In this document: piece after piece, positions 26,376 to 35,777 of the stretch
Position numbering within the stretch: the first letter of the stretch is position 1
Layout: each line of letters starts with the position of its first letter
NCBI GenBank assembly: GCA_965276785.1
Contig: OZ255629.1
Coordinates: 3,658,001 to 3,722,000, forward strand
Direction: 5' to 3'
Length of the DNA stretch: 64,000 bases
DNA from: LMUY01 sp965276785
Lineage (GTDB): Bacteria > Pseudomonadota > Alphaproteobacteria > Acetobacterales > Acetobacteraceae
Notes under the pieces: model-generated
What the model saw: the letters and a program-made list of their open reading frames with translations, nothing else
What the model was told of the DNA's origin: nothing
Database searches by the model: none
Made by a program: the position numbers and the translations under genes

Positions 26376-28139
26376 TCAAGCCGCCACCAACCGCAGCCCG
26401 GCCCGCTTGGCCGCTGGGTCTGCGGGGAGCGCGGCCTGGCAGCGCGGGTCCATCGCCAGTTCGGCGCCATCGGCCGCGCGGCGGACCCGTAAGCTGGCCA
26501 GCAACTCGGGCCGCAGCCGCACCGGCGAGGTGAAGGTGAAGGCGCACCGGCCGCGGCCGAACCCGGCCTGCGCCAGGTCTCCCCGCGGCTCGCACGCCGC
26601 CACGGTGCCGATCACCCGTCCGTCCAGCTCCACCTCCAGCAGCACCGGCAGGTCGGGGTGGGCGGCGTCGTGCGCCCACCCCTGCACCCGCCAGGCGCCG
26701 TCGATCCGGTCGACCGAGCCCGACAACGCGCCCGGTGCCACCGCCACGCGCGCCACCACGGGCCGCAGCGCCGCCTCCAGCTTGGCACCGCGCTCGGGCC
26801 GCGGCGCGCACAGGGTGAACTCATCCGGCGCCGGGCCGGCCTCGGGGTAGAGCGCCTCATACTCGGCGGCGTTGTCGAACGCGGCGCGGGAGACTTGCGC
26901 GTCGGCATAGGTCTCGGCCCAGGCGCCCTCGGCGATCACGCAGTCATGCGCGGCCAATTCGATGTGGACGTAGTCAATGCGCTGTGGGCACCAGTCCTGT
27001 GTAACGGTGACACCATTGACCAGCAGGCGGGCGATCAGCAGCGTGCCGTCCACCAGCACCGAGTGACCCGGCGAGACGTACAGGTCCCGCGCGGGCAGCC
27101 GCTCGCCGAGTGCACCGGCGCGGATGCAGACCGGGGTGAGCGCCGGGTCGCCAGCGGGGTGGCTGTGGCGGCCGACCCAGCGCACCGGCTGGATGCCGCC
27201 GAAGCGCGTGACCACGGAGTCGCCGGTCTGCAGGTCCTCCACCCGGACCTCGCCGGTGGGCGTCAGGATGCGGGTGCCGCGCAGAAAGCACAGCGGGGTG
27301 AGGACCACCGAGCCGGCGCCGGCATTCTCGCCAGAGACCAGCACTTGGCTGGCTCCGCTGTTGAACGATCCACCGCCCTGACCGCCATACGCGCCGCCTC
27401 CATGGTAGCCAGCGGTGCTGCCGGCGTGGTAGTAGGCCGCGCCGCCATTGCCGCCGCCAAACCCGCCGCCGCCGCCGCCGCCGCCAGAGAAGCCGCCGCC
27501 GCCGCCGCCGCCAAAGGCGCCGTGCCCGTTGCCGGAGTTGCCGGCCGAGGTGTAGCCAGCGCCGCCGGCGTAGCTCCCGTTCGAACTCGGATTCGATGTT
27601 CGATTGCTCGCGTCGTAGCCGGGAAGGCCATAAGCGGAGCCGGCTGTGCCGCCAAATCCTGCGCCAGCGCCGCCTTTGTAGCCGCCGCCGCCGCCGCCGC
27701 CATAGCCTTTGCCAGTGGCTCCAGCACCGCCCGTGCCGGCAACGCCGGAACCAGCGGGGCTGGCATATCCTGCCCCACCGTTATTTCCAGCCAGGAAGAC
27801 GAAACCGGCACCACCGCCGCCGCCCGCCACCAGCAGCTTTTGGACCACCGCCGCGCCGTTCGTCTCGATGACGAAGGTGCCGCCGCCGCCGCCTCCGCCG
27901 TCATGCCCGTAGCCTGCGCCGCCCACGCCACCGACGACGATCTTCAGGGTTTCACCGGCCGTGAGCGTAAAGTCGCCTTCGACCTCGGCACCCAAACCGC
28001 CAACGCCGTTGTAGGCGCTGCCACCCTGGCCACCATATGCCTTGATCAGGTAGCTGCCACCATTCGTCGCCGTGAATGTCTTGATCGTTCCGGTAAACCT
28101 ATAGGTGCCATTCGCCACGGGCTTGCTCCACTCGACCAA
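26376..28139 (-). CDS. Glycine-rich and Hint-domain surface protein
   Basis: A 587-aa protein. Residues 1-275 are a glycine-rich domain with beta strands (YRFTGTIKTFTATNGGSY, LKIVVGGVGGAG) and runs of up to eight glycines, resembling the Gly-rich fold of bacterial surface proteins and ALK-type receptors. At about 285 starts a Hint-type autoprocessing domain: CFLRGTRILTPTGEV, followed by VRWVGRHSH and LYVSPGHSVLV. Its Cys could be the self-cleavage nucleophile. The C-terminal part resembles a second beta domain. The start is TTG 28139, since a stop codon lies six codons upstream; a GTG near 28115 is an alternative. No classical signal peptide. Confidence 0.8.
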   Translation of the reverse strand: MVEWSKPVANGTYRFTGTIKTFTATNGGSYLIKAYGGQGGSAYNGVGGLGAEVEGDFTLTAGETLKIVVGGVGGAGYGHDGGGGGGGTFVIETNGAAVVQKLLVAGGGGGAGFVFLAGNNGGAGYASPAGSGVAGTGGAGATGKGYGGGGGGGYKGGAGAGFGGTAGSAYGLPGYDASNRTSNPSSNGSYAGGAGYTSAGNSGNGHGAFGGGGGGGFSGGGGGGGGFGGGNGGAAYYHAGSTAGYHGGGAYGGQGGGSFNSGASQVLVSGENAGAGSVVLTPLCFLRGTRILTPTGEVRVEDLQTGDSVVTRFGGIQPVRWVGRHSHPAGDPALTPVCIRAGALGERLPARDLYVSPGHSVLVDGTLLIARLLVNGVTVTQDWCPQRIDYVHIELAAHDCVIAEGAWAETYADAQVSRAAFDNAAEYEALYPEAGPAPDEFTLCAPRPERGAKLEAALRPVVARVAVAPGALSGSVDRIDGAWRVQGWAHDAAHPDLPVLLEVELDGRVIGTVAACEPRGDLAQAGFGRGRCAFTFTSPVRLRPELLASLRVRRAADGAELAMDPRCQAALPADPAAKRAGLRLVAA

Positions 28140-28268
28140 GGCACCGGGCGGGCTTCAGCGCCACGCCCTCACCGCCATGGCGCCAAGATTACCAGCGAAG
28201 GGAAAACAAGCGGTTAACGGGACCGCGGCCACCATCTGTGGGCGCCCATATCCGCTGGCGGCCCGCCT

Positions 28269-30482
28269 GTGTTACAGGGCCTGGCGCAACGCCGAGGCCC
28301 CCACTACGTGCCAATACCGCGGTTGAAGGAACTGGCCGCTGTTGCTGGCTTGGTCGCACGTGCCATCCAGCAGGGTGCGCCGGTGCCCGTTTCCACCATA
28401 GGCCGCCTGGCCAACATTCCCACCAAAGGCGCGCCGCTGCAGAGTTCCGTCACGATCCGCTGGGACCCGCACCAAATCCCCAGCATCGAAGCCGAGAGCG
28501 ACCGCGACCTCGCAGTGGGCCTCGGCATCGTGCACGCGCATCTGCGATTGACGCAGATGGAGGCGATGCGGCGGCTCGCTCACGGGCGCGTTGCGGAGAT
28601 CGTCGGGCCAGCCGGCGTGGAACTCGACCGTGCGTTGCGGCTGATGCGATTCGGCGCCGCGGTCCCGGCCATGGAAGCCGCTCTGCCTGAGCCTACGCGG
28701 GCCTGGCTAGAGGGCTTCGTCGCCGGCGTGAACCACCAGGTGCAGCACGCCCCCGCCCTACCGCACGAGTTCCACTTGCTTGGCTTCCGCCCCGAGCCGT
28801 GGACACTGCGCGAAGTGCTGACGATCAGCCGCCTGGCCTCGACCGACGTGAGCTGGCTTGTGTTCGCGCGGCTGCTGAAGAGCCAAGCCGCTCTGGCTGC
28901 CGACGAATGGGACGCGTTATGGCCGGACCTCCAGGCAGGCGACGCGCTGCCCTGGCCCGCCCGCCCGGACGAGGCGGCGCTCGGGTTTTTCCGGGGCAGC
29001 AACTCGGCCGCCGTGCCCGCCGCGCGCAGCGCCACCGGTGCCGGGCTGATCGCGTCTGACCCGCATCTTTCCATCACCCTGCCGCCGCTTTGGTTGATTG
29101 CGGGGCTGCACGCACCCGGGCTGGATGTGGTCGGGCTGATGATCCCGGGCATTCCCGCGGTCGGGCTCGGCCGCAACCGCTGGCTCGCTTGGGGGGGCAC
29201 CAGCCTGCACGCTGCCTCCAGCGACCTGGTGAACGTATCGCAAGAGCCCATAACGGAGCGGCGGGAGCAAGTGGCCGTAAAGGGCCGGCCGGCCGCCACC
29301 ATCGTGCTGCGGGAGACGCGGTTCGGTCCCGTGGTGAGCGACGGCATGCTGCTGCGCTCGCCGCGCCCGACCGCGCTGCAATGGGTCGGGCATCGGCCGA
29401 GCGACGAAATGACCGCCCTGCTCGGGCTGATGCGGGCGCAGAACTGGGAGGCGTTCCGCGCCTCGCTCGGCAGCTTCGCCGTGCCGGGTCAAACGATGGT
29501 GGCGGTGGAGGCGGGAGCGCAGGGCCGTGCGGGGCGGGTGATCGCGGCCCACCTGCCGCGGCGCGAGAACGCCCCCATGCCCGGCCTGGTTTACCCGCCG
29601 GACGCGATGTGGGCGCTGGATGACCTGGTGCAGGGTACCGACTTCTTCAGCGTCGGCGAGGAGCCGATGGTCTCGGCCAACGATCGGCCGGCCGACACCA
29701 CCGTTCCGGTCGGCTTCTTCTTCGCGCCACCGGAGCGCGTGGAGAGGCTGCGCGCGTTGGTGGGGCAAGACCGGGTCACGCCCGCGGACATGCGCGCCCT
29801 GCCGCTCGACGTGCTGCATCCGCGCGCGCTGGCGCTGCGGGACTTGCTGCTGGCCCGCCTGCCCGTGGGAAGCAGCGGCGCCCGGCGCGTGCTCGCCGCC
29901 TGGGATGGGCGCTACGACGCCTTGTCCGAGGGGGCGCTGGTGTTCGAGGTGATAGTGGCCGCCTTGGCCCGGCGGCTGATCCGCCGCAGCACACGGGAGG
30001 CCCTTTCCACGATCTGGACCGGGCGGCTGCTGATTGCCGAGCGCCTGGTCAACGCGCCGCCGGTTGCGATGCGAGCCGCTCTTGCAACGGCGGAGCGGGC
30101 GCAGAGGCGATACCACTGCTGGGGCGGTGCGCACCGGGTTGGCCTGCATCATCCGCTGGCGGCGCTGCCGGGCGTGGGTCGTCGCTACGCACTGCCGAGC
30201 TACCCGGCCGATGGCGGCAACGACACGCTGAACAAGACCGGGCATGGGCCCGTCGCGGGGCGGCACAACGTGACGTTCGGCGCCTGCGCCCGGCACTTTT
30301 CCGACCTGTCCGATCCGGACGCTAACGAGTTCGTTCTGCTCGGTGGCCAGGACGGCTGGCTGGGCTCGGCCAACGCGGCGGACCAGGTGCCGTTGTGGCG
30401 GGCGGGAATCGCGATCCAGGTGCCGTTGCGCGCGGAGAGCGCACGGGCCTGGCCGCATTGCACCGTGCTGCAGCCAGCGTGA
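28269..30482 (+). CDS. Penicillin acylase family amidase (Ntn hydrolase precursor)
   Basis: A 737-aa Ntn-hydrolase precursor. The alpha-chain signature TIRWDPHQIPSIEAES and GLGIVHAHLRLTQMEAMRR begins near residue 62. The autoproteolysis site is FFRGSNSAA, with Ser244 as predicted nucleophile; PAVGLGRNRWLAWGGT follows in the beta chain. Relatives hydrolyse penicillin side chains, acyl-homoserine lactones or acylated amino acids. No clear export signal is visible, which is unusual, though the N-terminal 60 residues contain a moderately hydrophobic stretch. Start GTG 28269 is tentative. The stop overlaps the GH3 gene by GTGA. Confidence 0.88.
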   Translation: MLQGLAQRRGPHYVPIPRLKELAAVAGLVARAIQQGAPVPVSTIGRLANIPTKGAPLQSSVTIRWDPHQIPSIEAESDRDLAVGLGIVHAHLRLTQMEAMRRLAHGRVAEIVGPAGVELDRALRLMRFGAAVPAMEAALPEPTRAWLEGFVAGVNHQVQHAPALPHEFHLLGFRPEPWTLREVLTISRLASTDVSWLVFARLLKSQAALAADEWDALWPDLQAGDALPWPARPDEAALGFFRGSNSAAVPAARSATGAGLIASDPHLSITLPPLWLIAGLHAPGLDVVGLMIPGIPAVGLGRNRWLAWGGTSLHAASSDLVNVSQEPITERREQVAVKGRPAATIVLRETRFGPVVSDGMLLRSPRPTALQWVGHRPSDEMTALLGLMRAQNWEAFRASLGSFAVPGQTMVAVEAGAQGRAGRVIAAHLPRRENAPMPGLVYPPDAMWALDDLVQGTDFFSVGEEPMVSANDRPADTTVPVGFFFAPPERVERLRALVGQDRVTPADMRALPLDVLHPRALALRDLLLARLPVGSSGARRVLAAWDGRYDALSEGALVFEVIVAALARRLIRRSTREALSTIWTGRLLIAERLVNAPPVAMRAALATAERAQRRYHCWGGAHRVGLHHPLAALPGVGRRYALPSYPADGGNDTLNKTGHGPVAGRHNVTFGACARHFSDLSDPDANEFVLLGGQDGWLGSANAADQVPLWRAGIAIQVPLRAESARAWPHCTVLQPA

Positions 30483-31993
30483 TCGATGCCACGCCGGCGC
30501 TGCGCCTGCTGGCATCCCGCCGCCTCGCCGCGCTCGCGGCGGCCGACCCGGTGGCGGCGCAGCGGGCGACGCTGAGGACCCTCCTACGCCGCGCCGCAGC
30601 CACGCAGTTTGGCCGCGAGCACGGCTTTGCGCAGATTCGCAGCGTGGCGGAGTACCAGGCGCGTGTGCGGCTGCGCAATTACGAGGAGTTCTGGCGCGAC
30701 TATTGGCAGCCGGTGTTTCCCGTACTGCGAGACGTCACTTGGCCCGGCCGCATCCCGTTCTTTGCGCAAAGCAGCGGCACCACGGGGGGCGCGACGAAGC
30801 GCCTTCCGGTCAGCTATGGCGGGATGCGGGCGAACACCGGCGCCGGGTTCGACACCATGGCGTTTCACTTGACGGCGCGGCCCGGTTCGCGGGTGTTTGG
30901 CGGCCGCAACCTGCTGCTCGGCGGCTCGACCGGGTTGGAACGCCTGGCGCCCGGCGTGCGCGCCGGCGATTTGAGCGGGATCGCCGCCGTGCAAATGCCG
31001 CGCTGGGCGCAGGCGCGTGCCTTCCCGCCACCAGCCCTGTCGGTGATTGGCGACTGGGCGGCCAAGATGGCGGCCATGGCGCCCGCCTCTCTGGCCGCCG
31101 ACGTGCGCAGCATCTCCGGGACGCCGAGCTGGATGCTACTGTTCTTCGAGCAGGTTGCCGCGTTGCGGGGTGCGCGTCGGCTGAATGAGGTGTTCCCTAA
31201 TCTGGAGCTGGTGGTCCATGGTGGGGTCGGCTTCGCGCCCTATCGAAGCCAGTTCGCCGCTTGGCTCGACGGCAGCCACGCCGAACTCCGGGAGGTGTAT
31301 CCCGCCAGCGAAGGCTTTATTGCAATGGCCGATCGGGGAGGGGGCGACGGCTTGCGCCTGGTGGTAGACCGGGGCTTGTTCTTCGAGTTCGTGCGGCCTG
31401 CTGAGCTTGACAGCGCCGCGCCCGACCGCCGCTGGCTGGAGACGGCGGAGCTCGACACGGAGTACGCCATCGTGCTCACCACGAACTCGGGCCTATGGTC
31501 GTTCGTGGTCGGCGACACGATACGCCTGATTGAGCGGAGCCCGCCACGGCTGCTCATCACCGGGCGGACCGCGTTCACGCTGTCGGTGTTCGGCGAGCAC
31601 CTGATTGCGGAAGAACTAGACCGCGCTGTGGCCGAGGCTGCGGCGGCCGCGGGCGCGCATGTTGCGGATTACACGGCGGGTGGCTGGATCCCTGAAGGGG
31701 CGGCGCGCGGCGGCCATGTGTTCATCGTGGAGGCAACCGGTCTGGCGGACGAAGGCGAGTTCGCCCGCGTGCTGGACGCTTCACTCTCCCGGCAAAACGC
31801 CGACTACGCGGCCCATCGGCAGGGCGGTTTCGGCATGGCGGCGCCCAAGGTCGTGTTCGCGCCACCGGGATGCTTTGCCAAGTGGATGGCTCGGCGGGAG
31901 AAGTTTGGCGGGCAGAACAAGGTGCCGCGCGTGATCAACGACCGAGCGCTGCTGCAAGACCTGCTGCGTTTTGCTGCCTCAGGATCGGCATAA
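30479..31993 (+). CDS. GH3-family acyl-adenylating protein
   Basis: A 504-aa member of the GH3 (auxin-responsive) branch of the ANL adenylate-forming enzymes, which in plants join acyl acids to amino acids. Motif I SSGTTGGATKRLP binds ATP phosphate; motifs II and III are suggested by YPASEGF and LWSFVVGDTIRL, and Lys in the C-terminal GGQNKVPR region fits the mobile lid. GTG 30479 overlaps the amidase stop, so the two are translationally coupled. The bacterial substrate is unknown. The pair of an amide-cleaving and an amide-forming family suggests turnover of an N-acyl compound. Confidence 0.85.
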   Translation: MIDATPALRLLASRRLAALAAADPVAAQRATLRTLLRRAAATQFGREHGFAQIRSVAEYQARVRLRNYEEFWRDYWQPVFPVLRDVTWPGRIPFFAQSSGTTGGATKRLPVSYGGMRANTGAGFDTMAFHLTARPGSRVFGGRNLLLGGSTGLERLAPGVRAGDLSGIAAVQMPRWAQARAFPPPALSVIGDWAAKMAAMAPASLAADVRSISGTPSWMLLFFEQVAALRGARRLNEVFPNLELVVHGGVGFAPYRSQFAAWLDGSHAELREVYPASEGFIAMADRGGGDGLRLVVDRGLFFEFVRPAELDSAAPDRRWLETAELDTEYAIVLTTNSGLWSFVVGDTIRLIERSPPRLLITGRTAFTLSVFGEHLIAEELDRAVAEAAAAAGAHVADYTAGGWIPEGAARGGHVFIVEATGLADEGEFARVLDASLSRQNADYAAHRQGGFGMAAPKVVFAPPGCFAKWMARREKFGGQNKVPRVINDRALLQDLLRFAASGSA

Positions 31994-32016
31994 TCATGCG
32001 CCACTCGGTCGACCCT

Positions 32017-33432
32017 TCAGCAGGGTGGCGACCAAGCCGCGGGCGCTAAAGCTCCATTGATAGCCGAAGAGTTCTGACTACCATCCGCGTTGAGGATAAT
32101 AGCCGACCACCACTGATAAGGCTCGTCGTAGTTTTGCGTGCTCCAAGTCCAAAGCCCCCACCCACTAAACCCATAATCGCAGCTTTCGGCGACGTGCGCC
32201 TGCAAACCGTTTGCCGCTGCCTGGGCGCTAGGCCAGTTGTTACCGCCAGTCCTCAGAGCTCCGAACTCTCCCATCATAATAGGCTTAGATTCAAACCCAC
32301 CGTAGACGAAGTCAGCACTCTGCAAGGCCTGATCCTCATTGTAAGGATTGTTGTTATTCTGCGGATAAACGTGGATGTCGCTGTAATCGACTTGACCGTA
32401 GAGCGCTAGAATTTCATGCCTTACGGGGAATATACATGACATGGTGTCGCTACCCGAGCAAGTTGTCGGACCGTTCGCTCCGCCATATGCGTTCGCTTGG
32501 CCAAACGCTGCAGGGGGAGCGACCGAGATGCCAACTAAAATACTTCTTGTCGGGTCGGCTTGCCGGATCGCGCTTCCCATCGTCAATGCAAAGTTTTTCG
32601 TCAAGTCATCTATGAGAACCTGCCGGGACCCTGCCTCATAGCTATAATCTGCCATGTTATAGACAGAATTATCGATTTGAAGTTCCGTTAACGACGTGTT
32701 CGATAAGGGCAGTTGGTCAGAGCGAACGGATAGTTCGTTCTTCACATCGATAGCCATGATGGCGGAAAAAGCATTCGGCCATACCTGCTGATAATATAGG
32801 TCTGACAGCAGCGTCGATAAGAAGCTGGCGTATGCAGATGCCCAACTTGGATTAAATAGAACATCGTTCTCGCCTGTTGAACAAGGGTCTAACGTCGTAC
32901 CGGCGTCGGCGCATGTCAAATTAGCATAGTGGAAATTCGCAGGAACGTATTCGCTGGTAAGAATGACCCTCATACCGTTATTCGAAGCGCGCTGAAGAAA
33001 GTCAGCCACATCAAACCAGTATTCTGAGGGTATCACGTTCGCCGTGCTTGGAGTCGCCGTATACGTAAAACCTTCATTTACATAGTTGGAGCTTAGGAAT
33101 ACACGGATATAGTTGTAACCAGAGCTGTGAATATACCTTATGGCAGCTTCTGCCTGTGAACCATCACCATAGCAAGTGGGATACGAGTTCTGGGTTCCAT
33201 TGCAGGGATCAAAGAGACCATGGTAATAACCAGCGGGAAGCGAGCCAACGTTTGGAACGAGGATGTCGTAATTTACGCCTCGTAGATCGACAATCTGACC
33301 GTTCTGAATAAATACTCCGCGGCCATTCACCTGACCTACAGAGATATCGCCTGCTTCTACGGGAGATAAATCGGTGATCAAAGTTAGGCTGGATACAAAA
33401 GCTATGATCTGGCACTGGCACTTTGTAATCAT
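32017..33432 (-). CDS. Secreted GH5-like (clan A) glycoside hydrolase on AT-rich DNA
   Basis: A 471-aa exported protein. ATG 33432 gives a signal peptide (IIAFVSSLTLITDLSPVEA). The barrel shows LRGVNYDILVP, candidate acid/base Glu233 in DVKNELS, His354 in DIHVYP and candidate nucleophile Glu389 in MMGEFGAL, and an aromatic WGLWTWS near the end. This fits endo-mannanase/cellulase-like GH5, though with KNEL rather than the usual NEP. Several Cys pairs suggest disulfides. The DNA is visibly poorer in G and C than all neighbours, with A/T-ending codons, consistent with recent transfer. A longer GTG start at 33471 exists. Confidence 0.82.
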   Translation of the reverse strand: MITKCQCQIIAFVSSLTLITDLSPVEAGDISVGQVNGRGVFIQNGQIVDLRGVNYDILVPNVGSLPAGYYHGLFDPCNGTQNSYPTCYGDGSQAEAAIRYIHSSGYNYIRVFLSSNYVNEGFTYTATPSTANVIPSEYWFDVADFLQRASNNGMRVILTSEYVPANFHYANLTCADAGTTLDPCSTGENDVLFNPSWASAYASFLSTLLSDLYYQQVWPNAFSAIMAIDVKNELSVRSDQLPLSNTSLTELQIDNSVYNMADYSYEAGSRQVLIDDLTKNFALTMGSAIRQADPTRSILVGISVAPPAAFGQANAYGGANGPTTCSGSDTMSCIFPVRHEILALYGQVDYSDIHVYPQNNNNPYNEDQALQSADFVYGGFESKPIMMGEFGALRTGGNNWPSAQAAANGLQAHVAESCDYGFSGWGLWTWSTQNYDEPYQWWSAIILNADGSQNSSAINGALAPAAWSPPC

Positions 33433-33578
33433 GTATCGATACCATACAGGGTTTAGACAGGATGCTAGCACGAGCTATCAAATTTAGCTATGAAAACCGA
33501 TGCACATTCTATTATTTGAAGCTGAGATATCATTTGTTAGGGTGATCTCCCTTCGTCAAAATGCCTCCTTTGTAGACT

Positions 33579-34934
33579 TTACTTTCGACGCATCACCACA
33601 AAGTCTTGCAGGCCCGCAATAGCGTCGGCGATATCCAGGATTTCGAATTGCTGGCCCCAACGGTCCACGATGTAGCCGCGGCTATGCATAGCCGCGCGAT
33701 AATACTCCTTGTCACTCACGACGCCGTCCAATGCAGCATCCCGGCAATAATCAAGATATCCCGCCCGCTGAACCTCGCGATAGAGCTTCGCCGGAAACTT
33801 ATTGTAGGCGAATTGCGTCGGGCCCTGCACTGATAGGAAGACCAAACCGCCCGGAGCAGTTATGCGTTCTAACTCCGACAACCAGAGATGCTGGTCGTTT
33901 TCCTGCAAGTGGGTCATGACAGACAAGCCGATCACGAGATTGAAGCTGGCGGAACGAAATGCGGTAGGCGGCCGCAGCGGCACGACGTCGAAACGGCCAG
34001 ACGGGAGCGCCGCCCGGCACCACGCGATGTTGTCCGCATCGATGTCCGCCCCCGTGACCGCACAAGAGGTTTCGCTGATGAGGTAGCGAGTGACCCGTCC
34101 CGCACCGCAGCCCCAGTCCAAAACGTTGGGGAAGTCGTCCCAGCTTAGACCCAGCTCACCAAGGTAGCGAGCAAGGTTATTGAAAATCATCGCCCCGCCC
34201 ATAGCGAAACGCGTTTGGCTGGTATCGCCGATGACTCGCTTGATATTGGCCTCCGGCGGCAGTGGAAACCGCTCGAACCGCGGGTTCATGAAATGCACGG
34301 CGCGGCGCCAATGATGATCGATGTACCGGCCAGTCGGCGACGCGTCGCAGCGCCAAAAGCGTGCGCCGCGCAACTCGTCCAAGTGTTCGGTCATTGTCCA
34401 GCGGAACACATTGCCCATGCCGCGCACCTCGGGGAAGCGCGCCTTCAGCTCCGGGTCCGGGATTGGGTATTCGACATCGCGCACCTGCCGGCCATTAATG
34501 AAAAACGCCATGTTCTCCGTCAGGCCGTCCGGCGCGCCGGCATAGCCCTGGATGGTGATGCCATTCTCGTCCACAGACATCTCGCCCGGCAAGAATGGCA
34601 GGTTTCGCACAGCGGCGCTCTGCAACTCCCGGTCGGTCAAGCGATCAAGTTCCCGCTCGGATTCCGCGGCACTTTGGCCATCGAGAGCCGGCAGCGCCGG
34701 CGAGGACCCTATCGTTCTTGCCTGCAGCCCAGTTAGCGTTGCAGATACTTGAGCCAGATCAGCGGTAAGACGGTCTTGGCCCGCCTGTAGGGCGCGGTTT
34801 GTCTCGGACAAGCGGGTCTGCTCGGCCGACAGCCGTGCAATGGTGTCCAGCATGGCAAGCACGGCGTCGTGCAGCCGCCGGGCGGGTGGAAACAGAAGCG
34901 AAAGACGCGTGCTCGTCGAGGCGGGCCGGGGCAT
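33579..34934 (-). CDS. SAM-dependent methyltransferase with N-terminal coiled coil
   Basis: A 451-aa cytoplasmic protein. The first 80 residues are a predicted coiled coil (leucine and glutamine rich, SAEQTRLSETNRALQAG). The middle contains a beta domain with ENMAFFINGRQV. The C-terminal class I methyltransferase domain has the SAM-binding motif LDWGCGAGRVT, the acidic GADIDADN and VIGLSVMTHL. The substrate is not clear; the architecture recalls methyltransferases acting on polysaccharide or lipid-linked glycans. ATG 34934 is preferred to TTG 34949. It lies downstream of the ABC operon with an 81-base gap. Confidence 0.85.
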   Translation of the reverse strand: MPRPASTSTRLSLLFPPARRLHDAVLAMLDTIARLSAEQTRLSETNRALQAGQDRLTADLAQVSATLTGLQARTIGSSPALPALDGQSAAESERELDRLTDRELQSAAVRNLPFLPGEMSVDENGITIQGYAGAPDGLTENMAFFINGRQVRDVEYPIPDPELKARFPEVRGMGNVFRWTMTEHLDELRGARFWRCDASPTGRYIDHHWRRAVHFMNPRFERFPLPPEANIKRVIGDTSQTRFAMGGAMIFNNLARYLGELGLSWDDFPNVLDWGCGAGRVTRYLISETSCAVTGADIDADNIAWCRAALPSGRFDVVPLRPPTAFRSASFNLVIGLSVMTHLQENDQHLWLSELERITAPGGLVFLSVQGPTQFAYNKFPAKLYREVQRAGYLDYCRDAALDGVVSDKEYYRAAMHSRGYIVDRWGQQFEILDIADAIAGLQDFVVMRRK

Positions 34935-35015
34935 GCTAGGGCTATCCAATCGTAGAATAAGCGGTCTAACGGTCGGGGCATGGCGGGTCTAGAGCGTGGT
35001 CGTCTCTGCAGCGCG

Positions 35016-35777
35016 CTACAAAACGCGCGCAAGAAAGTCCTGCGTGCGCCGCTGCGCCGGGCGGCCCAGCACGGCAGCGGGGGCGCCGCGCTCCACCACC
35101 AACCCGGCGTCCATGAAAGCCACCTCGTCCGCCACTTCGCGCGCGAACGCGAGCTCGTGCGTCACCACCAGCATCGTCATGCCAGAGCGCGCCAGGTCCT
35201 TCATTACCGCGAGCACGTCGCCGACCAGCTCCGGGTCCAGCGCCGAGGTGGGCTCGTCGAACAGCATCACCTCCGGACCCATCGCCAGCGCGCGGGCGAT
35301 GGCCACACGCTGCTGCTCGCCGCCAGAGAGCTGGGCTGGGAACTGCGCCGCCTTTGCCGCCAGCCCCACCTGGTCCAGCAGCGCCATCGCGCGGCCGTGT
35401 GCCTCGGCGGCAGGCACGCGCCGCACCTGCACCGGCGCCTCCATGATGTTGGCCAGCGCGGTCATGTGCGGGAACAGGTTGAATTGCTGGAACACCATGC
35501 CGACACGCTGCCGCATCCGTGCCACTTGGCGCTCGGGCAATTCATAAAGCACGCCAGCCTTGTCGCGATAACCGACCAGGTCGTGGCCCACCCAAATCTG
35601 CCCGGCGTCGACCCGTTCGAGATGGTTGATGCAAGACAGCAGCGTGCTCTTCCCCGAGCCCGAGGGACCGATCACGCACATCACGCTGCCCGCCGCCACG
35701 TCCAGGTCGATGCCGCGCAGCACGGCACGCTCGCCATAGCGCTTGACCACGCCGCGCATGCGCACGGCGCTGCTCAC
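35016..35777 (-). CDS. Polar amino-acid ABC transporter ATPase (GlnQ/HisP type)
   Basis: A 253-aa ATP-binding subunit. Walker A is GPSGSGKST, Q-loop VFQQFNLFPHMT, signature LSGGEQQRVAIARAL, Walker B VMLFDEPTSALD and H-loop VVTHELAF. The GTG start at 35777 overlaps the permease stop; an apparently longer upstream frame to 36557 is read-through of the permease in another frame. The sequence is of the polar amino-acid family. It is the last gene of a four-gene minus-strand operon with permease, solute-binding protein and a flavin monooxygenase. Confidence 0.93.
   Translation of the reverse strand: MSSAVRMRGVVKRYGERAVLRGIDLDVAAGSVMCVIGPSGSGKSTLLSCINHLERVDAGQIWVGHDLVGYRDKAGVLYELPERQVARMRQRVGMVFQQFNLFPHMTALANIMEAPVQVRRVPAAEAHGRAMALLDQVGLAAKAAQFPAQLSGGEQQRVAIARALAMGPEVMLFDEPTSALDPELVGDVLAVMKDLARSGMTMLVVTHELAFAREVADEVAFMDAGLVVERGAPAAVLGRPAQRRTQDFLARVL

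Noticed and set aside
27430..27720. GCC/GGC-rich simple repeats
   Set aside because: They encode the glycine runs of the Gly-rich domain and need no separate repeat element.
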